DNA of 58,336 nt from Bacteroidaceae bacterium (GTDB lineage Bacteria > Bacteroidota > Bacteroidia > Bacteroidales > Bacteroidaceae): contig JAGCFP010000034.1 in the NCBI GenBank assembly GCA_017650045.1, positions 1-58,336 on the forward strand, given 5' to 3'. Positions 52,821 to 58,336 of the stretch are shown here, piece by piece; the first letter of the stretch is position 1, and every line of letters starts with the position of its first letter. The notes beneath the pieces are model-generated. The model did no database searches, was not told where the DNA came from, and worked only from the letters and a program-made list of their open reading frames with translations. Both the position numbers and the translations under genes were made by a program.

Positions 52821-54050
52821 ATGCGAATAGACAGAGACAACATAGAGGAAATACTGATTACCATCAGCAGGAACAAGACGCGAAGTCTGCTCACTGCCTT
52901 TGGTGTGTTCTGGGGCATCTTCATGCTGGTATTCATGCTGGGTGGAGGTCATGGTCTGAAGAACATGCTGATGACAGAACTGGCAGGCGTTGCCAACAAC
53001 TCAGGTTTTGTATTCTGTGATCGCACCTCCGTACCTTATAAGGGATTCCGTAAAGGACGCAGGTGGGAACTGGAAACGAAAGACCTGGAAGCCCTGAGAC
53101 AGATCAAGGAGCTGGAAGTGGTGGCAGCCAACAGCTCTCGATGGGGGAAGACCTTCATCTATGAAGACAAAAAGTATGACGATGGAAACTTGAGAGGCCT
53201 CACCCCTTCATTCGAGAAGATAGAGGACCAGAAAATCAAATATGGTAGGTTTATCAACGATGTGGATATCCGCGAGGAGCGTAAGGTATGCGTGATTGGC
53301 AAGGAAGTCTATCACAGGTTTTTCGATGAGGGCGTAGATCCATGCGGACACTTCGTGCAGGTGGATGGGGTGTATTACATGATCATAGGCGTGTCAACAA
53401 CCGATGGAAACTTCAACATCAACGGATGGCCACCAGAGAGCATTGTGATTCCGCTTAGCACCATGCAACGCATGTATAACATGGGAAACAGGTTGGAACT
53501 CATTGCCTTTACTATGAAGCCTGGCACTCATGTGAAAGACGTAGAACCTAAGATTAGTCAGATGATGAAAGAAAGGCATCTGATAGCTCCAGACGACAAA
53601 CAGGCCGTGCAATTTGTCAATGCGGAAAGCCTCTTCAAGATGGTCGATGACCTGATGAAAGGTATAGAAGTGCTGATATGGATGGTGGGCTTAGGCACAC
53701 TGCTGGCAGGTGCCATAGGGGTAAGTAACATCATGATGGTAACCGTAAAGGAGCGTACCACAGAAATAGGCATACGCAGAGCCATTGGGGCACGACCTCG
53801 TGACATCTTGCAACAGATCATGTCGGAGAGTATGATGCTCACCGTCGTAGCTGGCATGGGAGGCATCTGCTTTGGAGTCTTTCTGCTTGAGCTATTGGAA
53901 CAGGCCACTGGAGAAACGGGCTTACAAGTTTCTTTCTGGTTGGCCATAGGTACTTGCCTCATCCTGTTACTGCTAAGTATCCTGGCAGGACTGGCTCCCG
54001 CATATCGAGCCATGGCCATCAAACCTATTGATGCCATCAGAGACGAATGA
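52821..54050 (+). CDS. MacB/FtsX-type ABC permease (second)
   Basis: 409 residues from the ATG at 52821, preceded by AAAAGG. A possible TTG start 24 bp upstream lies inside the heptamer array and is rejected. First membrane segment at about 18-42 (LLTAFGVFWGIFMLVFMLGGG), a periplasmic domain (about 45-270), then three membrane segments. GVSNIMMVTVKERTTEIGIRRAIGARPRDI and PAYRAMAIKPIDAIRDE are typical. It resembles the first permease over its whole length, so the pair arose by duplication. Probable heterodimer in the exporter. Confidence 0.93.
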   Translation: MRIDRDNIEEILITISRNKTRSLLTAFGVFWGIFMLVFMLGGGHGLKNMLMTELAGVANNSGFVFCDRTSVPYKGFRKGRRWELETKDLEALRQIKELEVVAANSSRWGKTFIYEDKKYDDGNLRGLTPSFEKIEDQKIKYGRFINDVDIREERKVCVIGKEVYHRFFDEGVDPCGHFVQVDGVYYMIIGVSTTDGNFNINGWPPESIVIPLSTMQRMYNMGNRLELIAFTMKPGTHVKDVEPKISQMMKERHLIAPDDKQAVQFVNAESLFKMVDDLMKGIEVLIWMVGLGTLLAGAIGVSNIMMVTVKERTTEIGIRRAIGARPRDILQQIMSESMMLTVVAGMGGICFGVFLLELLEQATGETGLQVSFWLAIGTCLILLLLSILAGLAPAYRAMAIKPIDAIRDE

Positions 54051-54106
54051 TTGTGTAAGCACAATATTATAAATTAAAGGATAAAAAATAAAAAGATTAT
54101 ATCTCT

Positions 54107-55207
54107 ATGAAGAAGTTTGTGAAGTATGGAATAATGGCACTCATCGCCATCGTATTCATCGGAACATTTGTGTTCCTGTATCAAAAGTCACTGCCAAAAG
54201 TGACGGAGTATGAGATTCTTACCCCAGAACGTACCACCTTAGAGAAGACTACGGTGGCAACGGGCAAGATAGAACCTCGTGATGAGATTCTGATTAAGCC
54301 GCAGATATCAGGCATCATTTCTGAAGTGAATAAGGAAGCAGGAGAAATGGTGAAGTCGGGCGAGGTCATTGCCAAGGTGAAAGTGATTCCAGAGTTGGGA
54401 CAGTTGAACTCAGCAGAGAGTCGTGTGCGCCTGGCAGAGATGAATGCCAAGCAAGCGGAAAACGAGTTTGCACGCAACCAGCAACTTTTCAGGGATAATC
54501 TCATCAGTCGTGAGGAATACGAGAGGGCTGAGGTCTCAGTAAAGCAGGCTCGTGAGGAATTGCAGACCGCCAGTGACAACCTTCAAATCGTGAAGGAGGG
54601 TATCACGCAGAGCAGTGCGTCAATCAGTTCCACACTCATCCGCTCCACCATCGATGGTCTGATACTGGATGTACCTGTGAAGGTAGGAAACTCTGTGATT
54701 ATGAGTAATACCTTCAACGATGGTACCACCATCGCCAGCGTGGCCAATATGAACGACCTGATCTTCCGTGGCAAGATAGACGAGACAGAAGTGGGCAAGG
54801 TCTATGAGGGAATGCCTGTGAAGTTGACCATTGGTGCCTTGCAAAACCTCACGTTCGATGCCACCTTGGAATATATTTCTCCTAAGGCCACAGAGGAGAA
54901 CGGTGCCAACCAGTTTGAGATCAAGGCTGCCGTTAAAGCGCCAGAAGATGTAAAGATTCGCTCGGGTTATTCCGCCAATGCCGAGATTGTATTGGAACGA
55001 GCCGACAATGTATTGGCAGTCCCTGAGAGTGCCATCGAGTTCAGCGGAGACACCACCTTCGTCTATGTGCTCACTTCAGCAGGCAGGCCTCAGGTATTCC
55101 GTCGCCAGCAAGTGGAAGTTGGCATGAGCGACGGCATCAAGATAGCCATCAAGAGTGGCATCAGTGAGGAAGAGCAAGTCAGAGGTTTGGAAATTAATGA
55201 AGAATAA
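54107..55207 (+). CDS. MacA-type periplasmic adaptor (HlyD/RND family)
   Basis: 366 residues. N-terminal membrane anchor (about 7-27). Lipoyl halves in IKPQISGIISEVNKEAGEMVKSGEVIAKV (about 64-92) and STIDGLILDVPVKVGNSV flank a coiled-coil hairpin (about 100-175). The beta-barrel part follows (NDLIFRGKIDETEVGKVYEGM), then a membrane-proximal domain ending AIKSGISEEEQVRGLEI. It links the MacB-type pump to the TolC channel encoded next. Preceded by a short AT-rich gap after the second permease. Confidence 0.93.
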   Translation: MKKFVKYGIMALIAIVFIGTFVFLYQKSLPKVTEYEILTPERTTLEKTTVATGKIEPRDEILIKPQISGIISEVNKEAGEMVKSGEVIAKVKVIPELGQLNSAESRVRLAEMNAKQAENEFARNQQLFRDNLISREEYERAEVSVKQAREELQTASDNLQIVKEGITQSSASISSTLIRSTIDGLILDVPVKVGNSVIMSNTFNDGTTIASVANMNDLIFRGKIDETEVGKVYEGMPVKLTIGALQNLTFDATLEYISPKATEENGANQFEIKAAVKAPEDVKIRSGYSANAEIVLERADNVLAVPESAIEFSGDTTFVYVLTSAGRPQVFRRQQVEVGMSDGIKIAIKSGISEEEQVRGLEINEE

Positions 55208-55211
55208 GACA

Positions 55212-56540
55212 ATGAAAAAGACCATACTATTATCAGCCCTCATAGCATTGGGCATTCACGTTAATGCACAACAACGCTGGACACTCCGGGAGTGCATAGA
55301 CTATGCCATTGCACACAACGTGAACATTTTACAGGCAGAAATCTCAGCCAAGCAGAGTGAAGTAGATGCCAATACCGCAAAATGGGCACGACTGCCCAAC
55401 CTCAATGCTGGTGGTAATCAGAGCTTCAACTGGGGACGTACTCAAACTGCCATCAAGGATGAAGATACGGGCGACTATACCACTAAGTATGTAGATACCA
55501 GCAGTCGTGGTACCAACATGAGCCTCAGCACCAGCATCCCATTGTTCACTGGTTTTGAGATTCCCAATCAGTATGCCCTTTCTAAGTTGAACCTTAAAGC
55601 GGCGCTTGCCGACCTTCAGAAAGCGAAAGAGGACCTTGCCATTAACATCGCCTCAGCTTATCTGCAGGCGCTATATAATAAGGAGTTGCACCAAGTGGCA
55701 GTAAGTCAGGTTGAGTTGAGTAAAGAGCAGTACGACCGTATTGAATCGTTGGAGCGACTTGGAAAAGCTTCTGTTGCAGAAGTGGCTGAAGCAAAGTCCA
55801 GGGTGGCACAAGATGAATTGAACGTGGTTCAGACACGCAACAATTACAACCTCTCTATCCTCGACCTGACACAACTGATAGAATTGGAAACTCCTGAAGG
55901 TTTTGAGATAGAAGAACCAGACCAGGCTTTTGTATTGAATGTCCTCACTCCTCCAGATGAGATCTTCTCCACTGCCATGATGAATAAACCTGCCATCAAG
56001 GCTGCACAGGCCCGTTTGGAAGGTAGCAAACACAATATCAAGATAGCCCAGAGCGCCTACTATCCATCATTAAGTCTCAGTGGTAGTTTAGGAACCAGCT
56101 ACTACTCTACCCTTAATCGTACGTTCAGCGAACAGATGGGAGATAATCTTAGCAGGTATGTGGGGTTTAGTCTCAACATCCCCATCTTTAATCGCTTCGC
56201 TACCCGCAACCGTGTGCGTACTGCCAAGTTGCAACGTGACAATTATGCCTTACAGTTGGAAAATACCAAAAAGACGCTTTATAAGGAAATACAACAAGCC
56301 TGGTATAATGCTACAGCAGCAGAGAGTAAGTATGCCAGCAGTGAAGCTGCTACGGAGGCCAGCTTAGCTTCCTTTGAGCTTACCAGTAAGAAGTATGAGA
56401 ATGGCACTGCCACAGCTGTGGCCTACAATGAGGCAAAACAGAACCTGATGAAGGCTCAGAGTGATGAGCTCCAAGCCAAATATGAATACATCTTCCGTAC
56501 GAAGATTCTGGACTTTTATAAGGGAGAGGAGATACAATAG
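55212..56540 (+). CDS. TolC-family outer-membrane channel of the MacB-type exporter
   Basis: 442 residues from the ATG at 55212, which gives the signal peptide MKKTILLSALIALGIHVNAQ; in-frame ATGs upstream overlap the adaptor gene and would bury it. Two efflux-protein repeats are visible: WTLRECIDYAIAHNVNILQAE, SIPLFTGFEIPNQYALSKLN, then LEGSKHNIKIAQSAYYPSLSLSG and FSLNIPIFNRFATRNRVRTAK. The last gene of the operon. The stop codon lies inside a perfect palindrome (56535-56555). Confidence 0.92.
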   Translation: MKKTILLSALIALGIHVNAQQRWTLRECIDYAIAHNVNILQAEISAKQSEVDANTAKWARLPNLNAGGNQSFNWGRTQTAIKDEDTGDYTTKYVDTSSRGTNMSLSTSIPLFTGFEIPNQYALSKLNLKAALADLQKAKEDLAINIASAYLQALYNKELHQVAVSQVELSKEQYDRIESLERLGKASVAEVAEAKSRVAQDELNVVQTRNNYNLSILDLTQLIELETPEGFEIEEPDQAFVLNVLTPPDEIFSTAMMNKPAIKAAQARLEGSKHNIKIAQSAYYPSLSLSGSLGTSYYSTLNRTFSEQMGDNLSRYVGFSLNIPIFNRFATRNRVRTAKLQRDNYALQLENTKKTLYKEIQQAWYNATAAESKYASSEAATEASLASFELTSKKYENGTATAVAYNEAKQNLMKAQSDELQAKYEYIFRTKILDFYKGEEIQ

Positions 56541-56555
56541 GTCCGGGACCTATTG
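56535..56555 (+). terminator. Perfect 10-bp palindrome at the stop of the MacB-type operon
   Basis: Arms CAATAGGTCC (56535-56544) and GGACCTATTG (56546-56555) around a single G. The TAG stop is in the left arm. It is followed by an A-rich stretch, not a T run, so it is not a classical terminator on the plus strand; an RNA-stabilising hairpin or a protein site is possible. Confidence 0.45.
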
Positions 56556-56637
56556 AAAATTAAAAAATTAAAAGATAAAATAATTAAAAAAGGCTCTTTC
56601 CTAACAACCAAAGTTCACCTTATAATATTATAATGCT
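56556..56637. other. A-rich intergenic stretch between convergent genes
   Basis: Loose AAATTAAA/AAGATAAA repeats (56559-56590), then AAAAAGGCTCTTTCC and an AT-rich end. A weak member of the junction-repeat class. No gene. Confidence 0.4.
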
Positions 56638-57486
56638 TTAATGTTCATCCTTCAGTCTGATTCCATCTGGCTGAAGGATGATCAGCCTCATCTTGTAAAG
56701 CTCTCCTACAGCCTTCTTGAAGGTTTTCTTGCTTACTCCGAAGGTTTCATAGATTTCTTCGGCATCACTTTTATCATTGAAAGAGGTAAAGCCTTTATGG
56801 TCACGGATATATTTCAGTAACGTCTCTGCAAAGTCATCCACTTTACGGGGTCCAGCTTGTTGAAGTATCAAGTCTATCTTCCCATCTTCACGCACCTGCT
56901 TCACGAAAGCCTTCAGTCGCATACCTGTATGCAAGGGTTGGAAAATCTCACTATTGTAAAGCAAGGCAGCAAACTTGTTTTCCACAATGGCTTTAAAGCC
57001 CAGATCAGTCTTTTGCCAGATAAGTATATCGACCTCCTGCCCTTCCTGATAAGGAGGCATTTCATTGGAGAGAAACTTATTCACTTTCGCGGAAGCCATA
57101 AGACGATAGCTTTCTTTGTCTTGATAGCAATAAACAATGTAACTCTTCCCTTGTATCATGCGCATCTTCTGTTCACGGAAAGGCACGAAGAGGTCTTTCA
57201 TCAACCCCCAATTCAGGAAAGCACCGTACTTATTCACCCAATTCACTTCGAGGAAAGCAAATTCTCCAACTTGTACCAAAGGTGTCTGAGTAGTGGCAAC
57301 AAGTCGTTCCTCATTGTCCAAATACAGAAAGACATTCAGTTCATCACCCTCCTTCACTCCTTCAGGCACATAACGCAGAGGGAGCAGAATCTCCCCATCG
57401 TCTCCACCATCCAGATAAAGTCCGAAATCCACGAACTTCACCACCTTCAGTTGGTTGAATTTTCCTAATTCGATACTCATTGCCAT
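56638..57486 (-). CDS. CvfB-like S1-domain RNA-binding protein
   Basis: 282 residues. Tandem S1/OB domains (about 5-65 with VVKFVDFGLYLDGGDDGEILLP, 70-135 with AFLEVNWVNKYGAFLNWGLMKDLFVPF, and 150-215 with KTDLGFKAIVENKFAALLY) are followed by a winged-helix end (about 225-282, FETFGVSKKTFKKAVGELYKMRLI, read in parts). This is the order of CvfB of Gram-positive bacteria, which influences gene expression through RNA. Exact targets here are unknown. It follows the barrel-protein gene by 6 bp on the same strand. Confidence 0.88.
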   Translation of the reverse strand: MAMSIELGKFNQLKVVKFVDFGLYLDGGDDGEILLPLRYVPEGVKEGDELNVFLYLDNEERLVATTQTPLVQVGEFAFLEVNWVNKYGAFLNWGLMKDLFVPFREQKMRMIQGKSYIVYCYQDKESYRLMASAKVNKFLSNEMPPYQEGQEVDILIWQKTDLGFKAIVENKFAALLYNSEIFQPLHTGMRLKAFVKQVREDGKIDLILQQAGPRKVDDFAETLLKYIRDHKGFTSFNDKSDAEEIYETFGVSKKTFKKAVGELYKMRLIILQPDGIRLKDEH

Positions 57487-57492
57487 CCGTTT

Positions 57493-58209
57493 TTAGAATT
57501 GATAACCCAAGGTCAGATGGATAGCCAAGTTGGTCAAGTCACCTTTCAACGCTACATTATTGAACAGGCCATCGGTGACTGGCAGCAAACCCCATGAGCA
57601 ATCCACACCTACCAGATAATGCTGATACCTGAAATCCGCACCGAATGCCACACCAGCATCCAAGTTCTTATAGGCTTTGGATCCTGCTACATAAGTGGTC
57701 CCCGATTTGGTGTTCAGCATAGTAAGTCCGTCATAATCACAGCCATCAGTAAAGAGTTCTCCCACAAAGGTGCGATGAAAGTCCATATCATCTGCACTGA
57801 CGTGCGCCTTTCCCACTACCCCCCAGGCGACATAAGGACCAGCCTTAAATGTCAGTTGCATTTCATCACTGAGATCCAACTTAAATGCCCCATAGACAGG
57901 AAGCTCAAAGTAGCTCAGTCTGTTATCCAAGGTTACTGGCACGATCATCTCTCTACCATATTCACCCTTGAAGTTAGAGCCCTTCTGCACATAGTACAAG
58001 GCTGGCTGCACTGCCCAATGACCAGAGACTGGAATATTGACAGTCAATCCCAACTTATAAGAAAGGCGATTCTCCATGAGTGACAATCCTTGGAGTTTAG
58101 ATATACCAGCCCCTGCTCGCACTTGCAATGATACCTGGGCTTGAGCTGTGCTTATCGTCATCATGCCGATGAATGCCATCCACATGAAAAAGAGTTTTCT
58201 ACTATTCAT
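57493..58209 (-). CDS. PorT-like outer-membrane beta-barrel protein
   Basis: 238 residues from the ATG at 58209; the signal peptide runs to about residue 23 (TISTAQAQ). The body has alternating hydrophobic strands of a small outer-membrane barrel (GAGISKLQGL, WAVQPALYYVQKGSNF, YFELPVYGAFKLDL, LTFKAGPYVAWG) and ends in the typical aromatic residue (LGYQF). This matches the Bacteroidetes PorT/OMP_b-brl_2 families. Function unknown. A TAAATTTG -7 box lies about 34 bp upstream. The longer frame to 58245 would start upstream of that leader and is rejected. Confidence 0.85.
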   Translation of the reverse strand: MNSRKLFFMWMAFIGMMTISTAQAQVSLQVRAGAGISKLQGLSLMENRLSYKLGLTVNIPVSGHWAVQPALYYVQKGSNFKGEYGREMIVPVTLDNRLSYFELPVYGAFKLDLSDEMQLTFKAGPYVAWGVVGKAHVSADDMDFHRTFVGELFTDGCDYDGLTMLNTKSGTTYVAGSKAYKNLDAGVAFGADFRYQHYLVGVDCSWGLLPVTDGLFNNVALKGDLTNLAIHLTLGYQF

Positions 58210-58242
58210 ATACACATTCGTATTAGTCCGTGATATTAAATG

Positions 58243-58250
58243 CAAATTTA
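58243..58250 (-). promoter_or_regulatory. -7 box of the barrel-protein gene
   Basis: The minus strand reads TAAATTTG, an exact TAnnTTTG match, 34 bp before the ATG at 58209. Confidence 0.5.
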
Positions 58251-58289
58251 CACAAAACCTTGCATGGATTGAAGAAAAAAGGCAAATAT

Positions 58290-58321
58290 TTTGCTTTTTC
58301 GCTCAGATTGCACTACCTTCG
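58290..58321 (+). promoter_or_regulatory. Promoter pointing out of the right edge
   Basis: TTTG (58290-58293), 20 bp, TACCTTCG (58314-58321), one base off the consensus, with the same spacing as the tRNA and rplS promoters. It predicts a plus-strand gene beginning just beyond the window. Confidence 0.55.
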
Positions 58322-58336
58322 CACCCGCAAAATCAA

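Noticed and set aside
52376-52952. Minus-strand frames with ILNSQ repeats opposite the exporter permeases
   Set aside because: The repeat peptide arises from reading the intergenic heptamer array on the other strand; the frames are shadows of the plus-strand permease genes.

Overview
The window is one contiguous piece of a Bacteroidales chromosome, most likely Prevotella or a close relative. The evidence is the promoter grammar (TTTG about 19-20 bp upstream of TAnnTTTG, repeated in front of many genes), the scarcity of strong Shine-Dalgarno sites, and the gene content: AsnA-type asparagine synthetase, an LptD-like protein, an amidase-MlaD pair, CBM20-GH77 amylomaltase, a GH3/beta-lactamase fusion, and adenosylcobalamin-dependent methylmalonyl-CoA mutase and ribonucleotide reductase. 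Most of the window is core chromosome. I see no phage, insertion sequence, transposase, integrase or CRISPR array.

Layout. 1-5.6 kb (minus): both methylmalonyl-CoA mutase subunits (the large one cut by the window edge), a cytidylate-kinase-like protein, a HAD phosphatase and a MATE exporter. 5.7-10.6 kb (plus): lysS-gpsA-pgi-HAD. 11-12.9 kb (minus): tRNA-Arg(CCG), then umuD-umuC. 13-14.8 kb (plus): asnA-ung. 15-18.3 kb (minus): HD hydrolase, then lptD. 18.4-28.3 kb (plus): amidase-mlaD, dnaA, nrdJ-malQ-folB. 28.3-29.5 kb (minus): xth and an Lrp/AsnC regulator, with metY divergent at 29.7-31 kb. 31-35.8 kb (minus): GH3/beta-lactamase fusion and a 5'-nucleotidase split into two genes in reversed order. 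36-39.7 kb (plus): rplS, a Cu+ P-type ATPase and a HAD phosphatase. 39.7-45.7 kb (minus): a complete five-gene ABC-2 drug exporter with a divergent AraC regulator at 45.8 kb. 46.8-49.1 kb (plus): pyrH-frr-rsgA. 49.6-50.6 kb (minus): ROK glucokinase. 50.8-56.5 kb (plus): a complete five-gene MacB-type exporter. 56.6-58.2 kb (minus): CvfB-like S1 protein and an outer-membrane barrel.

How it works together. Central metabolism (propionate/succinate branch, Pgi, glucokinase, amylomaltase), translation (LysRS, tRNA-Arg, L19, RRF, RsgA), DNA synthesis and repair (DnaA, class II RNR, UmuDC, Ung, Xth), envelope building (LptD, MlaD, amidase, GH3) and export (MATE and two tripartite systems) sit in short operons, often with 4-bp ATGA overlaps.

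The unusual layer is small repeats. AT-rich heptamer arrays sit at gene junctions inside operons, where they sometimes supply stop or start codons. They have also entered the coding sequence of all three ABC components of the 39.7-45.7 kb exporter; two of these inserts encode the same NSQ-x-x-I-L type heptapeptide. At frr-rsgA two opposed arrays can form a near-perfect 31-bp hairpin. A second family has a 22-bp period of A/T tracts and occurs at 36.4 and 49.2 kb. These repeats, a CopZ-like domain fused to CopA with its own potential start codon, and a terminator-like hairpin inside a coding region are the main points worth following.
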